Of a stretch of DNA of 64,000 bases, positions 10,964 through 22,079 are shown one piece after another (the stretch's first letter is position 1; every line of letters begins with the position of its first letter). Location: contig CP053167.1 in the NCBI GenBank assembly GCA_014607495.2, positions 8,556,001 through 8,620,000 on the forward strand, in the 5' to 3' direction. Both the position numbers and the translations under genes were made by a program. The stretch is from Carposina sasakii. Lineage: Eukaryota; Arthropoda; Insecta; Lepidoptera; Carposinidae. A model generated the notes under the pieces. The model worked only from the letters and a program-made list of their open reading frames with translations, ran no database searches and was not told the DNA's origin.

Positions 10964-12619
10964 ATTATTGATCTTATCTTATAGCACGACAATACATTTT
11001 TATATCTGATGAGTTTTTGAATTCTGTCTTGACTCGTTTGTTTTTTATTATTAATTCCATCTCCAAAAAGTATTATTGGATTGGATGCATGACGAAAACA
11101 AAAATATACTAACGAGAGGCTAAAAGCGCATCCATAATTTAAGGGTAGCCCCTTAACGCGGAATCCTGGTGAAAGCCTACTGTGATACTGAAACTTTTGG
11201 TGATACCAGTAATCATAGTAGGAGGTCTATTCTAAAAACTAGTATATCTTTAAAAATGTTCTATCTAAACACGATACTAAGAACTGAAAACTGTAATAAA
11301 TTCAGTAACACATTTCGGGATGGTTAAAGATAAAACCAGTAAATATCTATAATATTTGTAATTCAAGATCAACGCTGTTTTATCCTTTTAAAAATACCAA
11401 ATATGAACAGAATAACGTACGTGACTTGTAGACTAGGCTTGAATTTGTTATCTATAATAGATAGGTGAAACATTCTTTCTTTAACAGATTATTTAATCTA
11501 GGTACTTCCTGAGGCACTTGCTCTGAATTTCAATCACTTTCATCCCTTTTTGGGTATCCTTTTCGCATCGCCAAAATAATTGTTGATTATTTTTACTATA
11601 ATTCTTTAAATATTTTTCCACATAATTTGAGAACTTCATTGATTCTTAAAATAGTAATCGATTCTTTCTCTTTAAATATTATGAATTTTTTCATCAAAGG
11701 AAAAGTTGTGTTAATTAATTATCTACGTCCAAATTAAGGAGTACCTATCTCAAAAACAGCTAAAACAATTATAATTAAATGATATCAGGGATTAACGCTA
11801 TAATAATTTCATGATTGATTAAGTAATCATTATAAATTATTATAAATGAAATTGTATTAGGCGTGACAATTCTGAAGTTCAAATTTTTACTATTCTTTTT
11901 GTATTTTAATTAAATAGAATGTGACGGATTTATAGCTTTATTTTACATGTGTTTATAATTTTTCAAATAAAATAGCACATTTTATAAATATACACTTTAG
12001 ATTTAGTGACAATACCGAGACTAACACCCATATCATTAACTCGAAATTAAGTCATACTCAACCATTGAAAAATAACTCTTCAGTCGAAGGAAAAAAAGTA
12101 AGACTATTATATCACTAGAGTCATTCATTAGGCTAATAATAACAACAAAAACTAAAAAAAAATTGCATAAATCACGTCACTGGTTGCATATCACAGGTAG
12201 ATTAACATAGGTAGGTATGTACGTATCTACATTAGCTGACGCGACAGATTTATAACAGAAGGAGTATGTATATTGAGCAAAATAAATAATATGCATGTTT
12301 ATACGAACATTTTTGAGTATTTTTGAAGACTCAGACATGAAAAATAAACATGTGATTGCAATTCCCAATTTTGTAAATAATTAAAATGTTCACTTTAGTC
12401 GTGTGATGTCTTGTGGCGTGCACTTGGGGAGGCCTATGACCAGCGGTGATTTGCAAAAGGGCTAATGTGTGAAGTTTACTTCACTCGAAGTCAAGAAAAT
12501 CCGCGTCTAAATATAATTTCAATCATAAATTGTGAACTTATTACGATAAAAGCATTCCTGTATGAAGCTAGAAACAATTAATAAAGAGCAAAGCCGACGC
12601 ATATACATATAACATTAAA
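10964..12619. other. Spacer between trypsin copies
   Basis: No coding frame. AT-rich, with the duplicated block at about 11780-11835 and a decayed RTE-type 3' end at about 12410-12450 (CTTGTGGCGTGCACTTGGGG). The minus-strand open frame at 12177-12368 has no recognisable features. Confidence 0.45.
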
Positions 12620-12702
12620 TAACGTTCAAAGATATGAATGAACAGAAGATTAAAATGTAGTATCAGATTGGTCAAAGCACAACGTATAGATAAGCATGTT
12701 CC

Positions 12703-12708
12703 TATAAA
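12703..12708 (+). promoter_or_regulatory. TATA box of trypsin copy B
   Basis: TATAAA lies 43 bp before the ATG, the same spacing as in copy A. TCAGT at 12724-12728 fits the arthropod initiator consensus, although its distance from the TATA box is a few bases shorter than usual. Confidence 0.65.
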
Positions 12709-12745
12709 TCGTAGAAGATTAATTCAGTAATTAGTAGTTGGCATA

Positions 12746-14849
12746 ATGGCGTCTAAATTGGCACTAACTTTATTCCTCCTTGCAGGTGAATATTTTAAAT
12801 GTGTACTCTTTACTGGACTAGCCATCTTCCGCAGCGTCCGCGCAAACTTTAGAATTTTTTGTTTTCTCTGTATTCGTGGGTTTTTGGGGTTTATTTCTTA
12901 GTGCGCCCCCTCCCCAAGGAACGAATATGCAATTTACGCCTTGTAGTTTCGGTTGTGCGTTACCAGTTAATCACTATATAACGGTATAGTACTACTCGTA
13001 TTACCAATGTTGGTGATTTTTATTAAAGGCAAAAACAATCCTATATATTTATGCATTTCGTTCTAATTTGGGTTACAGTGCATTACTGTACCAAATGAGA
13101 GAGGAAGTTGAGATGAGAGAATAGCTGGTCATTAGATAATTTATTTCAATAAAATAAACCTTTGTTATCTTAGTTAAGAAAAAAAAAATACAAATTGGTT
13201 GACACAACACGATTTGTAGTTTTTCATGAAAAAGTAAAAGAAATCAATTATTATACCCAAATAATCATTCATAATACTATTAGCAAATAGAAAAATTAAA
13301 TTTTATTTTCTTCAGGTGCTATCTTCGCCTCAAAAGCTAACCGTATTGTTGGTGGGCAAGATGCCAGGATCGAGGACTACCCATCCATTGTTCAGATTGA
13401 ATCCAGCTTCTTAGGTATTGGTGCCTGGTCCCACTCCTGCGGTGCCAATATTTTGACCACTAGATTTGTGCTAACTGCTGCTCACTGTATTACTGGAGTG
13501 TGAGTTGCTTTTCTTGCCTGTTTTACTTTAAGTGTGACATTATAAAAGTATAATTATTTCAATGTGATCATGATTCTGTGATGAGTTTGTATTTTGATTT
13601 TGGTGCCAGTGTTGGAAAAATTTACTAGATGGCAAACAATTGTGCAGAAAAGACGTGATATAGGACGATGAAATATCTACTTCTTAATCTACTTAATCAA
13701 ATGTAACAATTTAATCTTTATCAAAAATTTAAGTGAAAACGAATTATGTAGATAGCCGAGCTAATTACGACTCGTATTACCTACCTGGAAGTTATTCGAT
13801 ATTGAAAAATGATTATGCAATCCATCGGCAATCAGCACTACTACATAATAATCACAATCATTTCAATTAAAATGTGATTGATAATATACTTAACCCTTTT
13901 TCTTCTTATCTTTGATGAAACTTTTGTAATTCTAGGTTCTTCCAACCCGAATGGCGTCGTATCCGCGCTGGATCCCAAGACCGCAGCGTCGGTGGACAAA
14001 TCGTCTACATCGACCGTGCCATCGTTCACCCAAGTTATGGCTTAAGCGGCTTTGATGGAGACGTTGGTCTGCTCGTTCTGTCTTCAGCCCTTGTCTACAA
14101 TGACCAAGTCCAACAAGGCACCATTGTTGCCCAAGGATCCGTCATTCCTGATAACTCACCTGTTGTGCATGCTGGATGGGGTACGCTGTTTGTGAGTATG
14201 CTTATTAAAATTAAAATTACTATTATGCTTAGTAAAAAATAACGTTTCCAATAATGTAATTTCAAAAAGAGATGGTAAAATTCGTCATCCGAGTAATTGA
14301 CCCGGTGGCTCAGTGGTAAGAGCGCTGGCACGGAATGCAGAGGTCGTGGGTTCGATTCCCACCCGGGTGAGGAATTTTTTCCATTTCTTTATTAATAATT
14401 TTTAAAAATTCTTTGATTTCTTCAAAATTAAAAAGTTGAAATACAGAAATCTAATCAAACAAGAAGCCTTGATATATATTTCAATGAACTCAGAATCAGT
14501 CAACATTTTAAATTTGTCACTGACAAAAATATAATTTTTTTTTCAACAGTCTGGCGGACCTCTCGCTAGCACTCTTCAAGACGTCACCATCTATACTATC
14601 AACAACCAAATCTGCCTCCAACGCTACGGCAGCGGAGTCACAGCCAACATGATCTGCGCTGGTCTACTCGACGTCGGTGGTGCTGACGCTTGCCAGGGTG
14701 ACTCTGGCGGTCCCCTCTACTACTCCAACATCATTGTCGGTGTCGTCTCCTGGGGCAGAGGTTGTGCCGACTCCTACTACCCTGGAGTCAGCGCTGCCAT
14801 CGCACCTTACAGCAACTGGATCGTTGAACAAGTTAACGCAGGCGTTTAA
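12746..14849 (+). CDS. Trypsin-like serine protease (copy B), four exons
   Basis: A secreted S1A endopeptidase, probably a larval midgut digestive trypsin cleaving after Lys/Arg. Exons are 12746-12785, 13316-13499, 13936-14191 and 14550-14849. All junctions are GT-AG and in phase, giving 259 residues, typical of lepidopteran trypsins. Residues 1-18 are a hydrophobic signal peptide; a short propeptide ends ANR, and cleavage gives the IVGG N-terminus. The catalytic residues are His57 in TAAHC, Asp102 in FDGDVGLL and Ser195 in CQGDSGGP. Asp189, six residues before that Ser, sets trypsin specificity. The last exon ends with a WIVEQVNAGV tail. The TATA box is 43 bp upstream and AATAAA 36 bp after the stop. 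Intron 3 holds a tRNA-related SINE. The gene arose with copy A by a tandem duplication of about 3.4 kb. Midgut expression is inferred from the family, not seen. The start was chosen by the signal peptide and by the matching ATG of copy A. Confidence 0.93.
14257..14402 (+). mobile_element. tRNA-derived SINE in trypsin intron 3
   Basis: A tRNA-like core at about 14298-14370 has an A box (TGGCTCAGTGG) and a B box (GGTTCGATTCC), a paired T arm and a 6-bp acceptor-like stem, but no proper anticodon stem. This argues against a functional tRNA. The downstream tail (AGGAATTTTTTCC, TTTCTTTATTAATAA) is shared with 27463-27560 and, inverted, 55140-55320. Upstream sequence (AGATGGTAAAATTCGTCATC) is also shared with the 55 kb copy, so the repeated unit extends on both sides of the tRNA body. 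Confidence 0.7.
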
Positions 14850-14884
14850 ATTAATGATTTTTTTACAAGAATTTATGACACGAT

Positions 14885-14890
14885 AATAAA
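14885..14890 (+). terminator. Polyadenylation signal of trypsin copy B
   Basis: AATAAA starts 36 bp after the TAA stop at 14847-14849. Copy A has only a degenerate AATACA at the corresponding place. Confidence 0.65.
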
Positions 14891-15009
14891 CTTTTTAACT
14901 AACATGTTTTAATATTAAAATGATAATTTGGATATTCCATAACTTTAAACATGTTCTTAGTAGCTAATGCAAGTAGTCTCCACAGGACTCCCAACTTAGT
15001 AAAATATTA

Positions 15010-15455
15010 TTGAATAGTGGCTTCGCTTCGGTACATATCAGTACATAGCTACAACTTCATATGTACCTATAGGTACAGCGGTTTTCGTAAAAATTTGGAA
15101 CTCCCGTTGGTCCCCTTCCCGTGGGAATATCGGGAAATCCGTTTGAATTCCCGTTTGTCCCCTTCCCGTGGGAATTTCGGAAAATCCGTTTTTAGCCCTT
15201 CCTCGTTGTCCCCAATGAACATATATGCGCGATTTTAGCTTCACATGTATAGCGGTTTTCGTAAAAAATATTAAATTCCCGTTGGTCGCCTTCCCGTGGG
15301 AATATCGGGAAATTCTTATAGCCTATGTTCATCCAGGTCCAATAAGGATTCTAACGGTAAAAGAATTTTTTAAATCGGTCCAGTAGTTTCGGAGCCTATT
15401 CATTACAAACAAACAAACAAAGTTTTCCTCTTTATAATATCAGTGTAGATAAATA
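15010..15455 (+). repeat. Interspersed repeat, same family as 7050-7645
   Basis: Starts within GGCTTCGCTTCGGTACAT, has iterated GCGGTTTTCGTAAAAAT and CCTTCCCGTGGGAATATCGG blocks, and ends AGTTTTCCTCTTTATAATAT with CAGTGTAGAT. It lies 160 bp beyond the trypsin stop. Confidence 0.65.
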
Positions 15456-16343
15456 TTAGATTCTTCCCGTTTGGGGTACCAAACGCAGAACTGAACTGAG
15501 CATACTAATAAAATGAACTAATCGATTCCAATGAAATTTAAACGATAACTGATTTAAATAATATCTCGATATGATATGCAGGAACAGGCATCCCGTGGGA
15601 AAATAAAGCTGAGTTTACTGTTAGTGCAGATTACGAGTACTCGTAGTTTGAAATGTTCCAGATACATAAATTAAATTTAAAAAGATCGAAGGATTACAGG
15701 ATACCTTACACAGATATCGGGTCGCAGTTGTAGCAACAAAAATATTAATTGGAAATTGAATAGTTTTTAATATTCAATTTCCTAAACCAACAACTATTAG
15801 AAACTTCCCCAGTCTATTTGATAAAGAAATCAACGTTATTTACCTTTGCACTTTCTTCGGATGGAATAAGAATACAATAGAATAGAATATTTATTTCTGC
15901 AAGAAACGTGGTACATAAAGATCTTATCATTTAGTTAGAGTAATAATATTGGTTCAGCACATTTCACCAGAGTCTGGCATGCAAAATTTAAAATTAATAA
16001 TATAGATTCTAAATTACATTATAAATATCTGATATCACACAAAGCAATGTCACAAAGTACTAAAAAATCAAATAATTACAACAGCGGATCTAATAATTCC
16101 ATTAATACATTTATAGGTACGTTATGTCAAAATATTAATTGCGGTTCTTATATTTGAAGTATTCGTCAACGGAATAGAAGCATTCCTGAGTTAGCCATTT
16201 CTTAAGCCTAATTTGGAGTAGCCAGAACTGTACGATCATAAACAATATGCTACAGCCACGTCTGTTACACATGTCAATTATCAGTCACAAGAGTTACTTA
16301 TAGCCAATTTCAATAACCGATCTCGAGGATTCTTTGCATAAAT
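15456..16343. other. Gene-free stretch
   Basis: No exon. At about 15870-15900 an AATAGAATAGAATATTTATT tract looks like the inverted simple-repeat tail of a LINE. The rest is AT-rich. Confidence 0.35.
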
Positions 16344-17710
16344 AATAAATGTAGGGCCAAAAGCCGAGTTTTGTCGCAAGAGTTTCAATCAACACAACTC
16401 GGCTTCGAATCCCGTGGCGGTTGTGAGGCAGCGGTCCATGCGCTCCGCACGCATCTCTCAAACAGCGATGGCGGTGACGTGCTGCTGAAGGTGGATGTCA
16501 AAAATGCCTTCAACTCCGTCGACAGGACTACACTGTTGACGGAAATTAAAGATAAAGTTCCTGACCTCTTTCCTTTTCTTTTACAATGCTATAGCCAAAA
16601 TTCCAAATTAATATATCGAAGTCACATCCTCTCTTCTGAAGCAGGGTGTCAACAGGGGGATCCCCTCGGGCCGGTTATTTTCAGTCTCGCGATTCATCCC
16701 ATCATTAAGAATTTGGAATCAAGATTTAATGTATGGTACTTAGACGACGGAACCTTAGGAGGCGACCCGAAAACCGTTTTTAATGATCTAAAATCTTTTT
16801 GTTTGGGAAATTAATTCCCAATTCAAAACCATTGGCTTAGATCTAAATTTTATAAAATGTGAACTCTATGTAAAAGAAACATGCCATTCCAGAAACGAAA
16901 TTTTCAAAATGTTTAATACCACCTTATTGGCACCAAACATAAAAATTCCCAATAAGGTTTGGAGGTCTTGGCATCCGCAAAATTTCTATTGTATCGCTGC
17001 CGGCATTCCTGTCCTCGGTTATGGGCACCTGGAATTTAGCCTGCCCAAATAGCAGCCTGCCCAAGGACCTGTCCTCGCAGAAACAGTGGGACGACCCTCT
17101 CAGTAAGCTGGCGCGAAATAGACTCTTAGAAACGTCCAGCGACCCCACTGAGAGGGCGCATCTTCTTGCTGTATCCCGCTGGGAATCAGGTCTTTGGCTG
17201 CAGGCCCCTCCGTCATCCGAGGCGCCTGTGGTGAAACGGTAGAGCGCCACGGCCACCATGGGCTATCCTGCAGCAGAAGCGCGAGCTGCATAGCGCGCCA
17301 TAGCGCTATCAATGATGTCATCCGCCGGGCTTTAGGAACCGCGAACATCGCCGCCGTGCTAGAGCCAAATGGCCTAACGCGTGATGACGGAAAAAGGCCC
17401 GAAGGCATGACACTCATTCCATGGAAGATGGGACGACCCTTAGTGTGAGACACATTGGCACCATCCCATCTCCCTGAAACGTCGCAAAAGCTAGGCCCTT
17501 GGGGACCGGCGGCGCTCAAAACATACAGGTACCTGGCCGGGCGGCTCGTAGAGTCCACACGTGACCAAAATGCTGGCTGCTACTTAGGCCAAAGAATAAG
17601 CATAGCCATTCAGCGCGGCAACGCAGCCAGCATTTTGGGCACGCTACCTGATAAGGTAGATCGGCAGACCATCCTGTAAAAATTTGGATGGTCAACCGAC
17701 CTTCCATAGG
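16344..17710 (+). pseudogene. Decayed non-LTR retrotransposon RT with zinc-finger/endonuclease-type C-terminus
   Basis: The open frame 16371-16814 (no natural start) carries reverse transcriptase motifs: TQLGFESRGGCEAAVHALR, motif A in KVDVKNAFNSVD, motif B in CQQGDPLGPVIFSLA and motif C as YLDDGTLGG. It then breaks. The reading continues in other frames through FKTIGLDLNFIKCELYVKE and, after several stops, reaches 17194-17448. There a [14 protein letters not shown] cluster (C, H, H, C spacing), [13 protein letters not shown] and [15 protein letters not shown] are followed by [14 protein letters not shown]. The last block is at 17455-17679 (GQRISIAIQRGNAAS). A CCHC-type finger followed by an RPD...D-like motif recalls the restriction-like endonuclease of early-branching non-LTR elements; here RPD is RPE and a TGA follows PLV. 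At least two frame breaks and several stops make it inactive. No poly(A) or target duplication is evident. Clade assignment is uncertain. Confidence 0.8.
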
Positions 17711-20700
17711 TACGTCATAGACTTAATAGTTCTAAGTTAGCTATAATACATTATTTTAAAGATCCTTTATAAAATAAATAAAATTTAGTCGCTTATATTT
17801 CCTTCATAAATGTTCTATTATTTTCATACAAAATTTCAAATTTGAAATTTTAAAAAATTCGAGATTCTTTATGATCTCTAGAATTGAAATTGGCCATTAG
17901 TCGACTCTTACGACATATGCGAAAGGAATTGTAGTTGATGTATTTTTGTGCAGCCCTGCATCAGCACAGTAATTATTTATTAATTTGCAAAATTATTTGT
18001 TTTGCATAAAAATATACAATTTTTTCCCATAAGCTAGTAGCGCAAGTAGTAGGTACGAGTACTGTACATGGTATATTAGGAAAAAATCTTAAACAAGTAA
18101 ATATCGGTAAAAACAAAATATAATATAAATAATATCTCTGGCAAAATAGATTCCTTTTCCTTATATTTGCTTACATTGTTTTTATCTATAGAAATTTCTT
18201 CTTTCTTTAATTAGTTTAAATAATTTAGTTCCCGCGGGACCCATTCCGAATTTTAAATATTTTTCTTTCCCTTTGTGGTATTCTTTTGAAGCAGTTCCCT
18301 AATTGCAGCCTTTGAGAATTTTACAGTGATTCGCGTTTTCCAGTTTATTCCAGCTGAAGACACTGTCGAAGCCTATAATGGATTTTTATTTAACTCTATC
18401 TCTATAAATATGAACTCAATATGTTTGTCATCATCGTCTACTTGCCATTTACCCATTATATATTGGGTCGGCACAATATTGTTTCTTTCGAAACTCACAT
18501 TGCCAAGGATTTGGCGATGGGGTCAAATTATTCTGCCAATTTTAAGTCTTTTTTAGACAATAGAAAGATGAATCGTTATATCTAAAATTTCACACTCCAT
18601 TGGTGTGCAAAAGGATTACCTGCAGAGATTATTCTTCAAGCAGATTTTAATTACGCCATACATTGTAATATCCGCGAAGTAATTAATTTTGATAACCATT
18701 GTATTTAAGATGAATTTATAAGGTAATTAAATATACACAAAGGCGATAGATATTATATTTAACCCTAATAAGATGATAAATTAATAATAGCATTTGAGAG
18801 CCTTTTCGGACCGTTTAATAAGCCGTGAAGAGAAAAACGGGTTCTAACATCAATTAATCATTAACTTAACTAGGTATATCACAATGATTTACTATACCTA
18901 TGTCTTAATATTAGAGTTAGATACTACATTTATACAGGGATTCGGGTCAGCCACTGAATCCGAGATGTGTCCATAAACAGGAATACGAAATGAAAAAATA
19001 CCTGAATCAAGATGAAAAAATATTTGAGATTTTTTTTTGTTTTGCCAATAGCAGAAACGAGCTCAATATTTCTATTATTAAAAATAGATGAAGCGAAAGA
19101 GGTGTGTCAGAACCATAGCAAGTAGAGATCCGTGATCTCTGCCTACCTCTCCGGGAAAGATGCATGACTTAATGTATTATGTATCTTTATTACTCTAAGA
19201 TTTACCCAACATGGAGTTTCTATAAAATTTTATTTATTAAATATTCCGCTTTCATTCAGAGTCTCAATAACATGATATCAAAAAATACCGAAATAAGTTA
19301 AACAATTTAAAAATTTCCTTTTTCCAGAACCATTTCCCTTTTTTAAAACCGACGGCAGCCAAAACAGATCCCCTCATAACCACAAAAGGAACTGTATCAA
19401 ATAACTCACAGAAACCCCCGGATACAAACGTAAAGCGGAGCTGTGAAATAAGATCATCCATATCATTAGATGTTTACCTACTCACACTTTGATCACGAGG
19501 AAGAGGTAGGTAAAGTAGTTCTAGAATGCGCATGGGGTAAAAAAATCCATAGCATAGTAATAGTGTATGCACTGGACTATCTTTCCGAAATGGGGTAACC
19601 ACTGCAGTATCATAAAAGATAGCCCATAGCCACGTTAAGTATAGCGGAAACAGGTATTAACGATCAGTGACCAATTGCTTATCTTATCACCTGAGATAAT
19701 GTCCAAGTTCCTTATTCGACTCTTACGACATGCACGGAAGATGGGACAAAAAAAACGAGGGAAAATATTTACATTATTGGTAACACAGGAAGGCTGTTTC
19801 AGTAATGAGGGATTTTCTGACAACTATTAAAAATAAAAATAGTACATATCACCTGTATAGATGGCGTAAGCGAATGAATTCGAATGAATCAGAACAAACC
19901 CTGAGATATCCAATGATATACCAAGAAATGCCTGTCCTCCAAAATACTCCTTCTCCGTCATATATATAAAAAAACTATTTTACATTTATGGCCGATTTTT
20001 CCAAAAGTCAGCCTATTTGAAGGGCAAAGTTGATACTGTCTTTTTTATCAAGCTATTAGATAAAGACAGCATCCAGTTTAACCCACAGATAGGCGCTCTG
20101 ACTATTGAATAATCGGTACTTAAAATACTTCTCGCGTCCTTGCTCGAAAAAAAAACAGAAAAAATCCAACATTATATAATTTTTTGCAGAGCTCTTTTAT
20201 TTATTTAACACCTGTGGTACTCAGTAATGGGGTTACCTTTGTCTTTTTCTCTTTATTCCATTAATCCTGGCTTAGTACTACTGTTTTTGCTTTGAACCCG
20301 GGGTTTTAAAAATTGTTTTGTTGTCAGATTTGTTTTAAATAAAATTCTATCTACAATATGCACGATGCGTAGTTATTTTGACTTTGTAATACAGATTATG
20401 ATTATTTTTTTCAAGTAGCTTTAGGTATGTATTGTCCCATGCTGGACAAAGTTCCCTGCACATTATTCGCTACCTTTAGTATTATCATATATGTGCTTAG
20501 TGCTTACATTTATATATTTACATACATTTATTTATAATTTGCCGTCTCCTGCAAAAATATCGCCATACTCCCGGAAGGTACCTCTGTCTTAATTTTAATT
20601 ATTATGTGCAATATCGTTTCCTTATCTTAATAGATTTTAGTCTTCATCTTCGTCTTCATTTTGTCGATTAGATGATGTTGGAGTTATAAGTTAGGCATTA

Positions 20701-20750
20701 TACTACCAAAGCACATGGCGGCCAAAAAGTCCGCGCTATCTTGATTCCTT
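17711..20750. other. Three-kilobase gene-free stretch
   Basis: No coding frame with recognisable similarity. Two SINE-like fragments of the 2395-2530 family lie at 17888-17972 (CGACTCTTACGACATATGC, CCCTGCATCAGCACAG) and 19545-19745 (TTATCTTATCACCTGAGATA, GACTCTTACGACATGCACGG). Confidence 0.4.
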
Positions 20751-20893
20751 AAGGTGGGTTCCTACGGTCCGCGATATTGCAGACGGACGCGGACGCGCCG
20801 ACGGCTACGGACGAACGCGCACCACGGACGAGGCTATCCCACGGTGCGTGCCCGTCCGTGGTCGTCGGCGGTCCGGGCCGAAATACGTGGAAG
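20751..20893 (+). repeat. GC-rich element, AAGGTGGGTTCCTACGGTCC family
   Basis: The left terminus AAGGTGGGTTCCTACGGTCC and the next block GCGATATTGCAGACGGACGC match, inverted, the right end of the GC-rich element at 24440-24737. The interior is rich in CGGACG and CCGTCCGTGG, with a self-complementary CCACGGACG / CGTCCGTGG theme. It is strikingly GC-rich in AT-rich surroundings. Confidence 0.6.
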
Positions 20894-21152
20894 ACTTTGA
20901 AAGTATTTACGTTGCAAGTATCGTAGTGATAAATTAAACCTTAGGCTATATCTATTAAGGTGTATAATCGCGCTAACTGAAAGAGAATACTTTCAAAGTA
21001 AAAAAGTAATTTTTTTGCCAGCGGGATTATAACACGCAGCCTTATTGAAATAAGGACTATTTTCTCTGAAATACTTTAGTACCTAGGCATCGGCGCCCGG
21101 CAACCCATGGAATACTTGAGGGTATTTATTTTGTAGCACGATTATGATCTTT

Positions 21153-21390
21153 ATTCACTATGGGTGCGCCCACCACCGGGCCCTACACCCTCCACTGACC
21201 CTTGGATCTGATAACTCATAACTGCGAAAACAGGCACTTGCACTAATTAGAATCGCCACGTGAAACCAGACCCGAGCACTGGCGATTGTAATTAGTGCAA
21301 GTGCCTGTTTTCTCAGTTATGTTATGAGTTATCAGATCCGTGGGTCAGTGGAGGGTGTAGGGCCCGGTGGTGGGCACACCCATAGTGAAT
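21153..21390. mobile_element. Foldback element with 105-bp arms
   Basis: Left arm 21153-21257, starting ATTCACTATGGGTG; 22-base loop; right arm 21280-21390, ending CACCCATAGTGAAT. The arms are near-identical inverses, including the GGGCCCTACACCCTCCACTG and CAGGCACTTGCACTAATTA blocks; differences are a few substitutions and a short insertion. No reading frame. The transcript would fold into a long perfect-like hairpin. Confidence 0.85.
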
Positions 21391-21561
21391 GTTTGAACTT
21401 CCGAATTGTAACGCCTTATACAATTTCATTTATGTTCTTTATGTCTAAGAAAACTAGGATAATATTTCTATAAAAACCTTATTAACAACTTGGTACAAGT
21501 TGTTTGTTTACAGTACATACTTTGTACAGCGGACTCGAAATAGTTTGAAGCACGACTATAA

Positions 21562-21816
21562 GCTCCTGCTGATAGCGCCAAAGCTGCGGCGCTGAACTTT
21601 CAAAAGTATGCAAAAGTAGGCAGTCTAATGGAAATTCTGTGCCCGCTGCTGCTGACGGCGCCGGAGCTGTATCCGATTTGGACCTCCAAAAGTGTGCAAA
21701 AGTGGGCACTCTAAAGGATGTGCTATGCCCGCTTCTGCTGACGTCGCAGGAGCTGTACCCGGTATGGACCTCCAAAAGTGTGTAGGAGTAGGAAGTCTCG
21801 TGGACGTGCTGTGTAC
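21562..21816 (-). repeat. 86-bp tandem repeat, three units
   Basis: Units start at about 21562, 21645 and 21731 (83, 86 and 86 bp). Each has a GCT-CTGCTGACGNCGC start, a middle CCAAAAGTGTGCAAAAGT-type core, and GTGCTGTGCCC at the end. The unit length is not a multiple of three, so the two overlapping minus-strand open frames across it (21482-21847, 21625-21960) are probably not conserved proteins. Confidence 0.7.
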
Positions 21817-22079
21817 TGTGAAACTCTTTTTTGGTACATACATACATAGGTGCATACTGTAATTAAAACTTCCCACAACAAGTAGGTATGGTACACAAGA
21901 GAATGAAGTATTTAAAGTATTTCGCTGTCCTATCGCTATAATGTTCCTTATTACAATCACGATAAGGGTTAATTTCCTACGTAGTTAAAAAATACTTCAA
22001 AGTATCTGTAACCTGGTTTTTAGCACTGGTACGCAAATCGTCAAGTACTGGTCAAGTACGACCCATGTCTTGTTCACCG

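Noticed and set aside
14298..14370. Possible functional tRNA gene
   Set aside because: A and B boxes and T arm are good, but no proper anticodon stem forms, and the same unit with the same tail recurs at 27463 and 55200. It is a SINE.
17021..17707. Opposite-strand and alternative frames over the RT relic
   Set aside because: They are shadows of the decayed retrotransposon coding strand; only the frames with RT or endonuclease motifs were kept.
21482..21960. Two - strand frames of 111-121 codons
   Set aside because: They cross an 86-bp tandem repeat whose unit is not a multiple of three; the repeated peptide appears in different frames.
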